Assembly: GCF_016427605.1 (NCBI RefSeq) | Contig: NZ_JAELXQ010000002.1 | Coordinates: forward strand, 372,001 to 436,000 | DNA from: Ochrobactrum sp. Q0168 | GTDB lineage: Bacteria > Pseudomonadota > Alphaproteobacteria > Rhizobiales > Rhizobiaceae | Length of the DNA stretch: 64,000 nucleotides | Reading direction: 5' to 3' | In this document: piece after piece, positions 29,898 to 37,688 of the stretch | Numbering within the stretch: position 1 is the first letter of the stretch | Layout: each line of letters starts with the position of its first letter | Made by a program: the position numbers and the translations under genes | Notes under the pieces: generated by a model | The model's input: the letters and a program-made list of their open reading frames with translations, nothing else | Databases searched by the model: none | Told to the model about the DNA's origin: nothing

Positions 29898-30584
29898 ATG
29901 TCTGACGAAAAGAACAAAACCGAGAACCCCGATCTTGAGCAGCGCGACATCAACAATCCACGGGATCGTGAGGCGCTGAACCGGGCTGCCGCCGATTTCC
30001 TGAAAGCGCGCAAGGCGGAAGCCAGCGCCGAGGTTGCGGAAGACGAAGCGGAAAACACTGCCGACGAAACCGCCAACCGGATTCTCGCGCTCGAAGCCGA
30101 TAATAAGGAACTCAAGGATCAGGTTCTGCGGGTTGCCGCCGAAATGGAAAACCTGCGCAAGCGCACCCAGCGCGACGTGCAGGATGCCCGCACCTATGCG
30201 GTGACCAATTTCGCCCGCGACATGCTGTCGGTTTCAGACAATCTGCGCCGCGCGATCGAGACCATTCCGGTGGACGCGCTGGAAACCGACGCCAGCCTGA
30301 AGTCGCTGGCCGAAGGCGTGGAAATGACCGAACGCGCCATGCTGCAGGCGCTGGAACGCCACGGCGTCACCAAGCTTGATCCGGAAGGCCAGAAGTTCGA
30401 TCCGAACTTCCATCAGGCCATGTTCGAAGTGCCGAACCCGGATCTGCCGAACAACACCGTCGTGCAGGTCGTGCAGGCCGGTTACGCCATTGGCGACCGG
30501 GTGTTGCGCCCGGCCATGGTCGGCGTTTCCAAGGGCGGTCCGAAGGCTGCCGCCGAGAATGGCGGCGCAGAGGCCAACAGCTGA
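29898..30584 (+). CDS. grpE: Nucleotide exchange factor GrpE
   Basis: GrpE releases ADP from DnaK and so drives the Hsp70 cycle. The 228-residue protein has an acidic, charged N-terminal tail (residues 1-60) and a long coiled-coil helix (about 62-110, [20 protein letters not shown]). The C-terminal beta domain has the signature [21 protein letters not shown]. The ATG follows GGAAGAAG. A strong terminator lies 30 bp after the stop, and hrcA lies upstream; this pair is common in Rhizobiales. Confidence 0.96.
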   Translation: MSDEKNKTENPDLEQRDINNPRDREALNRAAADFLKARKAEASAEVAEDEAENTADETANRILALEADNKELKDQVLRVAAEMENLRKRTQRDVQDARTYAVTNFARDMLSVSDNLRRAIETIPVDALETDASLKSLAEGVEMTERAMLQALERHGVTKLDPEGQKFDPNFHQAMFEVPNPDLPNNTVVQVVQAGYAIGDRVLRPAMVGVSKGGPKAAAENGGAEANS

Positions 30585-30613
30585 GAGGCTGATCGGAATG
30601 AGATGACAAAGAG

Positions 30614-30639
30614 AGCGGCGGCCCACCCGCCGCTTTTTT
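30614..30639 (+). terminator. Intrinsic terminator of grpE
   Basis: AGCGGCGG-CCCAC-CCGCCGCT is an 8-pair stem followed by TTTTTT, 30 bp after the grpE stop. Confidence 0.92.
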
Positions 30640-30731
30640 GTATCCGCTGAACTGCGATCATACAGGCATATTGCCAACGCGCGCAGAGCAATGGAAAATC
30701 GCGTCACATATCTTACTGGGGGGGAGCCCGC

Positions 30732-31388
30732 GTGACCATCGTACAGTTTCTGAACTTTGCGGGTGTTTTCGTCTTCGCGGCAACCGGAGCGCTTGCTGCC
30801 TCGCGGCGACAGCTCGACATTATGGGCTTCATCTTTCTTGCCAATATCACCGGCATCGGCGGCGGAACGCTGCGCGATCTGATGCTGAGCACGCCGGTTT
30901 TCTGGGTTCAGGAACCGATCTATCTGCTCGCGGGCACGCTGGCCGCCTTCGCGGTCTATTTCACCGCCCATATGGTGGAATCACGCTATCGCGTGCTGCT
31001 CTGGCTCGATGCCATCGGCATGTCGGCCTATACGGTCATGGGCGCAGCCAAGGGACTTGCGCTCGGCGTCAGCGCGCCGGTGGCCATCGTCACAGGCATT
31101 TTCACCGCCACGCTCGGCGGCATCCTGCGCGATATGGTGGCGGGAGAGCCATCCGTGATCATGCGACGAGAAATCTACATCACGGCGGCGCTGGCTGGTG
31201 CCTGCCTCTATGTCGGGCTGGCGCGCCTTGATGTCGACCCGTTCTATTCGGCAGTGGTCGCAGCGCTGACCAGTTTTACCGTGCGCGGCGGGGCGCTTTA
31301 TTTCGGCTGGAACCTGCCGGTTTATAAAAGCCGTCCCGGCCGCACAGAAGAAGAACTCCAGCGCGACCGGATCATTCGGTCCGAATAG
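30732..31388 (+). CDS. TRIC-type cation channel family membrane protein (UPF0126)
   Basis: This 218-residue membrane protein has seven hydrophobic segments built as two similar halves. Each half carries the family motif: FAATGALAASRRQLDIMGF with GIGGGTLRDLML in the first, and GAAKGLALGVSAPVAIVTG with GGILRDMVAGEP in the second. Bacterial homologues form trimeric potassium-permeable channels. Translation starts at a GTG behind GGGGGGGAG. It ends just before repeat copy 4. The conducted ion has not been shown for close relatives. Confidence 0.88.
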   Translation: MTIVQFLNFAGVFVFAATGALAASRRQLDIMGFIFLANITGIGGGTLRDLMLSTPVFWVQEPIYLLAGTLAAFAVYFTAHMVESRYRVLLWLDAIGMSAYTVMGAAKGLALGVSAPVAIVTGIFTATLGGILRDMVAGEPSVIMRREIYITAALAGACLYVGLARLDVDPFYSAVVAALTSFTVRGGALYFGWNLPVYKSRPGRTEEELQRDRIIRSE

Positions 31389-31393
31389 AGACC

Positions 31394-31540
31394 AGCACTA
31401 CAGTTGCAAATTCGTCAGGCCGTGGCGAAACGAGTGATTTTCGAGCACCGGAGCGGAGCGTACTTTTGGGTACGTGAGCACCGGCGCGCAGGAAATTGCT
31501 CGTTGCAGCCCGGCATGGCGAAGAATGAAACTGTAGTGCT
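31394..31540. repeat. Bru-RS-like palindromic repeat, copy 4
   Basis: This 147 bp element has perfect 12 bp terminal inverted repeats AGCACTACAGTT/AACTGTAGTGCT. The core is GAGCACCGGAGCGGAGCGTAC and GGGTACGTGAGCACCGG. Its right end overlaps the stop codon of the nucleoside kinase gene by two bases. Confidence 0.9.
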
Positions 31541-32534
31541 AGATCAGGCCAGCCTGACTTGCAGCAGCCTCAAGGCTGAGCAGCGGACGCGGGCCCATCT
31601 GCTGGATGATGAGACCGGCGGCAAGCGAGCCGAGCCGTGCGCAATCTTCCAGCGAGCGGTCTTTGGTATAGCCATAGAGGAAACCCGCCGCATAAAGATC
31701 GCCCGCGCCGGTCGTATCAACCAGTTCTTCGATCTCGATGGCAGGAACGGTCAGCGTCTGGTCGGGCGTCACGATGACTGCGCCCTTTTCCGAGCGCGTG
31801 ATGATCGACAATTTGCAATCCATACGCATCAGGGCAATCGCAGTTTCGAGCGATTTGGTCTGGTAGAGCGACAGGGCCTCGTCTTCATTGGCGAAAACGA
31901 TATCGACCGTGCGCTGGCGCATCAGATCGAGAAACTCGTCGCGATACCGGTCCACACAGAAGGGATCGGAAAGCGTCATGGCCATTTCACGGCCCGCTTC
32001 GTGCGCGATCTTCGAAGCCATGACGATTGCTTCCTTGGCGCGCGGTGGATCCCACAGATAGCCTTCGAAATAGGTGACCTTGGCGTCGGCGACCTTGGAG
32101 GTCTCGACATCTTCCGGTCCAAGCTCGACGCAGGCGCCAAGATAGGTATTCATCGAGCGTTCGCCATCCGGCGTCACGAAAATCATCGAACGTGCCGTCG
32201 GCGAGCCCTTTTCGAGCGGGCGTGTATCGAAGGCCACGCCCTGCGCGCGGATGTCATGGGCGAAAACACGTCCGAGATGGTCGGTCGCCACCTTGCCGAA
32301 AAAGGCGGACCGTCCGCCGAGGCTGGCGACACCTGCCGCCGTATTGCCCGCGCTGCCGCCCGACATTTCGGTCGCCGGACCTGCAATGCGGCTATAAAGC
32401 AATTCTGCACGATCGGCATCGATCAGGTTCATTGCGCCTTTGACGATACCGTTGGTTTCGAGAAATGCGTCGTCCGTACGCGAGAGAATATCGACAATGG
32501 CATTGCCGATGCAAAGAACGTCGAATGTGGCCAT
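31539..32534 (-). CDS. PfkB-family nucleoside kinase, likely adenosine kinase
   Basis: The 331-residue protein belongs to the PfkB ribokinase family and most resembles the alphaproteobacterial adenosine kinase group, which phosphorylates adenosine to AMP. It has the glycine pair MSGGSAGNTAAGVASLGG (about residue 58) and the C-terminal catalytic motif VDTTGAGDLYAAGFLYGY with the base aspartate (near residue 280). The N-terminal FDVLCIGNAIVDI is typical of this subgroup. The substrate is assigned from overall similarity and is less certain than the family. Confidence 0.86.
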   Translation of the reverse strand: MATFDVLCIGNAIVDILSRTDDAFLETNGIVKGAMNLIDADRAELLYSRIAGPATEMSGGSAGNTAAGVASLGGRSAFFGKVATDHLGRVFAHDIRAQGVAFDTRPLEKGSPTARSMIFVTPDGERSMNTYLGACVELGPEDVETSKVADAKVTYFEGYLWDPPRAKEAIVMASKIAHEAGREMAMTLSDPFCVDRYRDEFLDLMRQRTVDIVFANEDEALSLYQTKSLETAIALMRMDCKLSIITRSEKGAVIVTPDQTLTVPAIEIEELVDTTGAGDLYAAGFLYGYTKDRSLEDCARLGSLAAGLIIQQMGPRPLLSLEAAASQAGLI

Positions 32535-32785
32535 GAGCGCGAGAAGCTCCCCTTATTTCAGTTCTCCAGCCTGCCCTCGATTGGGCAGGAGGAGGCTTTG
32601 GCGCCAGCTACGTATCCTGTAATTGATACGTTGTTCCAGATATTCGGGTGCGGGTTTAGCCTTTTGCTCTCTCTTTGGCTACCCCGCCGCGTTGCCGGGA
32701 TGTGGGTAGTCCGGCTTGCGCGGCCCCATGGCCGTACCTATTTTCAATTCGTCCACAGCCCAAACAGGCGCAAAACGGAAAAAGA

Positions 32786-33499
32786 ATGATCATAGACGCT
32801 GCCCTGAAAGCCCTCTCTCGCCTGCTGACGCCGGAGTTTCGCTCGGTTTTCTGGAAAACGCTGGGGCTGACGCTTTTGCTGCTCGCCGGTCTCTGGGTCG
32901 GCATTCGTCAAATCTTTTTTATCTATGCCTGGCCGTGGATGGAGCAATTGCTGCCCGGCATGCCTGCTTGGGCAGGCTGGCTCGGAATTGTTGCGGCCAT
33001 TGCCGCAGGACTGGGACTTGCGCTCGTTCTGGCGCTGATGATCGCGCCAGTGACGGCGCTTGTGGCCGGTCTTTTCCTCGATGACGTTGCCGAAGTGGTC
33101 GAGCGCACGGATTATCCGAACGACCCGGCTGGCAACGCCCTGCCGCTTGGACGCTCCATCGTGACCTCGCTGAAATTCCTCGGCGTGGTGATCCTCGGCA
33201 ATCTTCTGGCTCTCGCCCTACTCTTCGTGCCCGGCATCAACCTGATCGCCTTCTTCGTCATCAACGCCTATCTGCTCGGACGCGAATTTTTCGAATTCGC
33301 GGCCATGCGCTATCGCAGCGAAGCGGAAGCCAGGGCGCTCCGCTCGCATTATGGCGTGACGGTCTTTCTGGCGGGCCTGCTGATTGCCGGTTTCATGGCC
33401 ATTCCGCTGGTCAATCTTCTGACCCCGCTTTTTGCGGCAACCATGATGGTGCATCTGCACAAGGCCATATCGCAGCGCGAGGCTAAAACTTACGCCTGA
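32786..33499 (+). CDS. EI24/CysZ-like integral membrane protein
   Basis: This 237-residue protein has four long hydrophobic segments (residues about 24-44, 58-95, 130-165 and 190-225) and the layout of the EI24 (PF07264) family. The E. coli member of that family, CysZ, imports sulfate. Family segments include SLKFLGVVILGNLLALALLF and AYLLGREFFEFAAMRY. I placed the start at 32786, behind GGAAAAAG; an open extension to 32675 shows no family sequence. A sulfate role is possible given the sulfur genes in the window, but they are 10 kb or more away. It overlaps nth tail to tail by 10 bp. Confidence 0.8.
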   Translation: MIIDAALKALSRLLTPEFRSVFWKTLGLTLLLLAGLWVGIRQIFFIYAWPWMEQLLPGMPAWAGWLGIVAAIAAGLGLALVLALMIAPVTALVAGLFLDDVAEVVERTDYPNDPAGNALPLGRSIVTSLKFLGVVILGNLLALALLFVPGINLIAFFVINAYLLGREFFEFAAMRYRSEAEARALRSHYGVTVFLAGLLIAGFMAIPLVNLLTPLFAATMMVHLHKAISQREAKTYA

Positions 33500-34245
33500 G
33501 GCGGCAGCGGCACCAGCGCGGCTGGCACATCGCAGGTCTTTTCCGGCGACTTGCAGATATCGGCGATGACGCAGTGTTCGCATTCCGGCCTGCGCGCCTT
33601 GCAGGTATAGCGCCCGTGCAGGATCAGCCAGTGATGGGCGTGCAGCATATATTCCGCCGGAATCACCCGCACCAATATCGCCTCGACCGCTTCCGGCGTC
33701 TTGCCCGGCGCCAGGCCGATCCGGTTGCCGATGCGCAATATATGCGTGTCCACCGCCATCGTCGGCTGGCCGAACGACATATTGAGCACGACATTGGCCG
33801 TCTTGCGTCCGACGCCCGGCAGCTTGACCAACGCGTCGCGGTCGCCCGGCACCTCACCGCCATAGTCACGGATCAGCGCTTCCGACAGCAGAATGACATT
33901 CTTCGCCTTGTTGCGCCAAAGGCCAATGGTGCGAATGTAGTTGCCGACCTTTTCCTCACCCAGCGCCAACATTTTCTGCGGCGTATCGGCGACGGCAAAA
34001 AGACCGCGTGTGGCCTTATTGACGCCCGCATCGGTTGCCTGCGCCGACAGAACCACCGCCACCAGCAGGGTGAAGGCGTTCACATGTTCCAGTTCGCCCT
34101 TCGGTTCCGGGCGCTGCACGGAGAAGCGACGAAAGATTTCATGTATCTCGTCAGCCGTATAGAGCGTACCGGCCACGCGGCGCGGACGCCTTGCCGGGGG
34201 GCTGCCGGAAACACTCACGGGCAATTTGATTTTGGCCTTTTGCAT
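33490..34245 (-). CDS. nth: Endonuclease III (DNA glycosylase/AP lyase)
   Basis: Nth removes oxidised pyrimidines from DNA and nicks the abasic site. The 251-residue product has the helix-hairpin-helix LVKLPGVGRKTANVVLN with its catalytic lysine, and the catalytic aspartate in AVDTHILRIGNR. Near the end, the four cysteines of the [4Fe-4S] cluster are spaced C-x6-C-x2-C-x5-C (CKARRPECEHCVIADIC). The ATG at 34245 avoids overlap with the divergent DUF2244 gene, whereas the longest frame (34320) would overlap it. It overlaps the CysZ-like gene at its 3' end. Confidence 0.96.
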   Translation of the reverse strand: MQKAKIKLPVSVSGSPPARRPRRVAGTLYTADEIHEIFRRFSVQRPEPKGELEHVNAFTLLVAVVLSAQATDAGVNKATRGLFAVADTPQKMLALGEEKVGNYIRTIGLWRNKAKNVILLSEALIRDYGGEVPGDRDALVKLPGVGRKTANVVLNMSFGQPTMAVDTHILRIGNRIGLAPGKTPEAVEAILVRVIPAEYMLHAHHWLILHGRYTCKARRPECEHCVIADICKSPEKTCDVPAALVPLPPQA

Positions 34246-34289
34246 TCTGTCTCTATACTGAGGTCTGTTCCTGGAAGACAACCCGCAGC

Positions 34290-34820
34290 TTGACGCAGGC
34301 GGGTTCAAAGGCTCAGACACCCATGCACCATCCAGACGGCGCGGAACCGGACAGGTTCGAGACCCCCATTTTCGAAGCCTTGCTGACGCCCTACCGCTCG
34401 CTGGGGCGAACGGGCTTCACCGTACTGATGACAGCGCTCATCGCCTGCTGGATGTTTGTCGGCATTCTGTTCTGGTCTATCGGCGCATGGCCCATTTTCG
34501 GTTTTTTCGGTCTCGACGTGCTGCTGATTTATCTGGCATTTCGCTGGAATTACCGCTCTGCCCGGGCACGCGAAGAGATTTCCGTTTCGCGAGCAGCCCT
34601 GCATATTCGCCAATATGCCCCTTCCGGCAAAATGACGGCCCATCGGTTCAACCCGTTCTGGACACGCTTTCGCGTGGCGCGAAAGCCGGATATCGGCATT
34701 ACGGATATGCGTGTTGAAAGCCGCGACAAGCACGTCGCCATCGGTAGTTTTCTGAACCCCGACGATCGCGAGAACTTCGCCACCGCCTTTCGCGCAGCTC
34801 TGGCCGAGGCACGCCGGTAG
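34290..34820 (+). CDS. DUF2244 membrane protein
   Basis: This 176-residue protein of the DUF2244 family is usual in alphaproteobacteria. It has two membrane helices close together (residues about 42-62 and 66-88), a positively charged link (RWNYRSARAREE) and a C-terminal cytoplasmic domain with PFWTRFRVARK and IGSFLNPDDRENFA. The reading frame opens with TTG at 34290 behind GGAAG; an ATG at 34323 is an alternative and would give 165 residues. The family function is not known. It is divergent from nth and lies before the small heat-shock gene. Confidence 0.8.
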   Translation: MTQAGSKAQTPMHHPDGAEPDRFETPIFEALLTPYRSLGRTGFTVLMTALIACWMFVGILFWSIGAWPIFGFFGLDVLLIYLAFRWNYRSARAREEISVSRAALHIRQYAPSGKMTAHRFNPFWTRFRVARKPDIGITDMRVESRDKHVAIGSFLNPDDRENFATAFRAALAEARR

Positions 34821-34932
34821 AGCACATTTCAGTATATGCTAAGTTTGACACTATCCGCCCCGCAACAGTGGCGGGTATCGCCCGCCCCATCGTCGTTTTA
34901 CGATATGACGAAGGGGGATTCCGGCATTGGCC

Positions 34933-34961
34933 CTTGAAGTCGGGCTTTTCACAAGCCATAT
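34933..34961 (+). promoter_or_regulatory. Candidate RpoH-type promoter of the small heat-shock gene
   Basis: CTTGAAG (34933-34939) and CCATAT (34956-34961) are 16 bp apart, close to the CTTGAA/CCCCATNT pattern of sigma-32 promoters. RNA starting a few bases downstream would carry a leader of about 60 nt made of the two hairpins described for the thermometer. Confidence 0.5.
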
Positions 34962-34969
34962 CAGTTAGC

Positions 34970-35031
34970 GAAGAGAGCGCCGAACGGGTTCTCTTCATAA
35001 CGGTCGCTTCTCATCAAGGACTGATGCAATG
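34970..35031 (+). promoter_or_regulatory. ROSE-like RNA thermometer at the small heat-shock gene start
   Basis: The leader can fold as two hairpins. The first pairs GAAGAG (34970-34975) with CTCTTC (34991-34996). In the second, GGUC-G-CUU (35002-35009) pairs with AAG-GACU (35016-35022) across a six-base loop, leaving one bulged G. This masks the ribosome site AAGGA seven bases before the ATG. The motif UCGCU opposite AGGA fits the U(U/C)GCU signature with its bulged G that defines ROSE thermometers of rhizobial small heat-shock genes. Melting at high temperature would free the ribosome site. Confidence 0.65.
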
Positions 35032-35451
35032 ACAAGAATGACACCGTTTTCGAGCCCTCTCCTGCTCGGATTCGACACGATGGAAAAGACGCTCGAACGG
35101 ATTGCAAAATCCGGCGATGGCTACCCGCCCTATAATATCGAACGCCTGCGCGGTGAAACAGGCTCTGAGCGCTTGCGCATCACGCTTGCCGTGGCAGGTT
35201 TTGCCACCGACGATCTTGAGGTCATGACGGAAGACAACCAGCTTGTCATCCGCGGACGACAGACCGACGACACGGAACGCGAATATCTGCCCCGCGGCAT
35301 CGCGGCCCGCCAGTTTCAACGTGTGTTCGTGCTGGCCGATGGTATGCGGGTGCTGGGTTGCGAGTTGAAAAACGGGCTTCTCTCCGTCGATCTCGACCGA
35401 CCGGAACCGGAACGGCTGATCAAGAAAATCAACATAGCTGTGAAAGACTGA
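35029..35451 (+). CDS. Small heat-shock protein (Hsp20/alpha-crystallin family)
   Basis: This 140-residue chaperone prevents aggregation of unfolded proteins without ATP. It has a short N-terminal region (PPYNIERL) and the alpha-crystallin domain (residues about 38-130). The conserved ITLAVAGFATDDLEV, the strand segment LVIRGRQTDD and the A-x-x-x-F-x-R-x-F-x-L motif (IAARQFQRVFVLAD) are present. It resembles the IbpA type (class A rhizobial Hsp). A probable RpoH promoter and ROSE-like thermometer lie upstream, and a DUF1150 gene follows after 104 bp, an arrangement repeated in many Rhizobiales. Confidence 0.94.
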   Translation: MTRMTPFSSPLLLGFDTMEKTLERIAKSGDGYPPYNIERLRGETGSERLRITLAVAGFATDDLEVMTEDNQLVIRGRQTDDTEREYLPRGIAARQFQRVFVLADGMRVLGCELKNGLLSVDLDRPEPERLIKKINIAVKD

Positions 35452-35555
35452 AAAACGTTCAGGTTTCGTTCAGTCATTAAGGCTATGATAACTATCGTGA
35501 AGCTCTGGTGCGGCATAGCCGTGAATGGTGTGCCGCTCAAATGGAGGCTAAGACC

Positions 35556-35801
35556 ATGAACAGACAGGTTCTCACCGAAAATGAATTCGCTCATCTGGGC
35601 GAAGGTGAAATTGCCTACGTGCGCAAGATTCGCTCGGACGATCTTGCACGCAGCTTCCCTGCCCTCCCACCCATCGAGCCGGGCCTTGAGCTCTGGGCTC
35701 TCTTCGGCGCAAGCGGCGAGCCTATCGTGCTCTCCGATGTTCGCGCCACGGCGTTGCAAGGCGCGCACGAACACGAATTACGCACAGTACTGCTTAATTA
35801 A
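35556..35801 (+). CDS. DUF1150 family protein
   Basis: This 81-residue protein matches the DUF1150 family, which commonly follows small heat-shock genes in alphaproteobacteria. Typical segments are LGEGEIAYVRKIRSDDLARS (about residues 14-33) and LWALFGASGEPIVLSDVRA (about 47-65), ending in HELRTVLLN. I placed the start at the ATG at 35556, where MNRQVL begins, rather than at the longer frame from 35508. The ribosome site is GGAGGC. The function is unknown; linkage suggests a role in heat stress or proteostasis. Confidence 0.85.
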   Translation: MNRQVLTENEFAHLGEGEIAYVRKIRSDDLARSFPALPPIEPGLELWALFGASGEPIVLSDVRATALQGAHEHELRTVLLN

Positions 35802-35826
35802 GATGGCAGCCTGCTGGATACGCAAC

Positions 35827-35858
35827 GATAGCGGCTCACGCTATGCAGAGCCGCTATC
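35827..35858. terminator. Perfect 11-pair hairpin between convergent genes
   Basis: GATAGCGGCTC and GAGCCGCTATC pair perfectly around a 10-base loop, 25 bp after the DUF1150 stop and 22 bp before the end of the convergent small gene. It lacks a T-run on either side, so it may act as an RNA-stabilising end rather than a classic terminator. Confidence 0.4.
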
Positions 35859-35880
35859 ATCAACAACGCTCCGTTACTGC

Positions 35881-36093
35881 TTATTTTGGCTTTATAACGT
35901 CAGCTTGGCACAATATCGTTCGCTGACTGACACAATTACGGTTGGCTTCTGATAATCTATTAGAGTGTTTCGCGTCACAATATTTTACTGCCGCGTCGTA
36001 ACACTTCTTAAATTCTTCAGCATGCGCAGCATTTGAAACAGTGATAAATGCAATCAATGCGAAAATTATTCTCTTCAATTTATTCTTCCTCAT
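35881..36093 (-). CDS. Small secreted four-cysteine protein
   Basis: This 70-residue product has a clear signal peptide (MRKNKLKRIIF, hydrophobic core, cleavage after AAHA at residue 25). The mature part of 45 residues has four cysteines in two C-x6-C pairs (KCYDAAVKYC and NCVSQRTILC), which suggests two disulfides in the periplasm. A longer frame to 36156 exists, but it puts the signal peptide inside the protein. No strong ribosome site precedes 36093. The mature half resembles the broken gene next door (36111-36377). I recognise no named family. The region is AT-richer than its surroundings. Confidence 0.55.
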   Translation of the reverse strand: MRKNKLKRIIFALIAFITVSNAAHAEEFKKCYDAAVKYCDAKHSNRLSEANRNCVSQRTILCQADVIKPK

Positions 36094-36110
36094 TATAGTG
36101 ATAATTAAAA

Positions 36111-36377
36111 TTATTCGCCAAATCCCGGGCAAAGCTTCATATTTTCTTCCAGACAATCGTAATAGGCAGCATTGAACCCTTTGGAATCATTCCCGTGCTG
36201 GGCGGTACACGTGTTTCTGACCCGATCAATACACTGCTGTCTGGCTTCCTCAACCAAAGCTGAACCGGAAAAATCTTCATAATAATCAATACTGAAACAT
36301 ATTTCTTCAATCTACTTTCTATCTGTATGAATCTTACAAAACTCTTCTACATGAATGCCATCGTTTGCATAATCCAT
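36111..36377 (-). pseudogene. Remnant of a four-cysteine-module protein, interrupted by an amber stop
   Basis: Reading the minus strand from ATG at 36377 gives 21 residues (MDYANDGIHVEEFCKIHTDRK), then an in-frame TAG at 36314-36312. The frame then stays open for 66 codons to TAA at 36113-36111. The later part has cysteines in C-x6-C pairs (QCIDRVRNTC and DCLEENMKLC), like the intact neighbour. The part before the stop (VEEFCKIHTDRK) looks coding too and resembles a further module. No signal peptide precedes it. I read it as a decayed paralogue; a single-base sequencing error is the alternative. Confidence 0.5.
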
Positions 36378-36469
36378 ATATTATGTGAGCCTAATGATAC
36401 GAGGCGGCAGGGCTGAAACAGAAAAAGCCGCCCCTCCGATAGAGAGACGGCTTCACCAAAATAAAATTC

Positions 36470-36498
36470 AAAGCGCCGGTACAACAATCCGGCGCTTT
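36470..36498. terminator. Terminator-like hairpin downstream of ptsN
   Basis: AAAGCGCCGG and CCGGCGCTTT are perfect 10 bp arms around nine bases, directly after the ptsN stop. On the minus strand the stem is followed by GAATTTTATTTT, and on the plus strand by TTTTA. A second hairpin (AAGCCG/CGGCTT, 36425-36452) lies beyond it. Confidence 0.7.
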
Positions 36499-36502
36499 TA
36501 AC

Positions 36503-36967
36503 TCAGGCGGCGTTGGACGCCGGCTGGGCTGTCAAAAATGAATAGAGCGCCTGTGCATCATGGGTGCCTCGCAGCTTGGCGACCATATCCGGGTCGCGAA
36601 GCATACGCGCAATGCGCGACAAGGCTTTCAGATGATCGGCCCCGGCATTTTCCGGAGCCAACAGCAGGAAAACGAGATCGACAGGCTGATCGTCCAGCGC
36701 CTCGAAATCAACCGGCGTTTCAAGGCGCGCGAAGATGCCGGCAATCTTGCCGATATTCGCCAGCTTGCCGTGCGGGATAGCCACACCGCTGCCCACCCCG
36801 GTCGAACCGAGGCGCTCACGCTGGAGAATTGTTTCGAAAACTTCACGCTCAGGGAGACCGGTCAGTTCCGCAGCCTTTTCAGACAAAATCTGCAAAAGCT
36901 GCTTTTTGGAGCTGGCTTTCAGCGCGGGGATAATCGCCCCCGGCTGAATCAGATCACTAAGATCCAT
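36503..36967 (-). CDS. ptsN: PTS-Ntr EIIA component
   Basis: PtsN is the phospho-accepting EIIA protein of the nitrogen phosphotransferase system, which regulates nitrogen, carbon and potassium control rather than sugar uptake. The 154-residue product has the active histidine in SGVAIPHGKLANI (about residue 65) and family segments LQRERLGSTGVG and LDDQPVDLVFLLLAPEN. I chose the ATG at 36967 (MDLSDLI), behind GGAGAG. The frame can be extended to 37033 without family sequence. It lies downstream of hpf and rpoN, the conserved rpoN cluster. Confidence 0.94.
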   Translation of the reverse strand: MDLSDLIQPGAIIPALKASSKKQLLQILSEKAAELTGLPEREVFETILQRERLGSTGVGSGVAIPHGKLANIGKIAGIFARLETPVDFEALDDQPVDLVFLLLAPENAGADHLKALSRIARMLRDPDMVAKLRGTHDAQALYSFLTAQPASNAA

Positions 36968-37088
36968 TCTCTCCGTTCCTTCTTCAATCAGGCCGTTTTC
37001 GGCCCGGTTTTGGGAAGCGCACGCATTACCCACGAATGGGCCCGCCCTTCACCAGCGGTTACGCATAACGTGCGCTTCGGGTTTGCCG

Positions 37089-37688
37089 TCAGACGCGAGG
37101 CGCGGCCTGGCGGGTAACCGCCGATGGGTCAACCCAGCCGATATTGCCGTCCGCTCGACGGTAGACGATGTTTACTTCATCATTACCCGCATTCCGGAAC
37201 ACCAGAACCGGATTTTCAATCAGTTCAAGCTCGACCACCGCCGAAGCCACCGACATGGTGCGCAGGGCGACGGACGTTTCCGCCACAATGGTTGGCGCAT
37301 AATCGGCCGGAAGCTCCTCCTCTTCCTCCGGCAGCGGTGCCATAACACGATATGCTACGTCGTCATAGATCGCATTTGGCTGGGTCGCCGTACGCGATTT
37401 CAGACGGCGCTTGTAGCGCCTAAGGCGGGTTTCGATCTTGTCCGCTGCCGCATCAAAAGCCAGCTGCGGATCCTGCGCATCGCCAGTGCTTTGTAGCGTC
37501 GCACCACTATCGAGGTGCAATGTACAATCCGCACTGAACCGTGAACCGGACTTCGTGACCGTTACCTGCCCGGAAAAGCCATGATCGAAATATTTGCCGA
37601 CCGTTTCATTCACCCGATCTACGATCCGGGTCGTGAAAGCTTCACCGACGTCCATATGCTTTCCAGATACACGCAGAGTCATTGGCAC
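37089..37688 (-). CDS. hpf: Ribosome hibernation promoting factor, long form
   Basis: Long HPF binds the small ribosomal subunit and joins two 70S particles into inactive 100S dimers in stationary phase. The 199-residue product has the N-terminal S30AE domain (residues about 3-105, LRVSGKHMDVGEAFTTRIVDR-type opening, trimmed here). An acidic linker (PEEEEELPAD) leads to the C-terminal dimerisation domain from about 145 (ENPVLVFRNAGNDEVNIVYRR). An ATG two codons in (37682) is an alternative start. It lies between rpoN and ptsN on the same strand. Confidence 0.93.
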   Translation of the reverse strand: MPMTLRVSGKHMDVGEAFTTRIVDRVNETVGKYFDHGFSGQVTVTKSGSRFSADCTLHLDSGATLQSTGDAQDPQLAFDAAADKIETRLRRYKRRLKSRTATQPNAIYDDVAYRVMAPLPEEEEELPADYAPTIVAETSVALRTMSVASAVVELELIENPVLVFRNAGNDEVNIVYRRADGNIGWVDPSAVTRQAAPRV

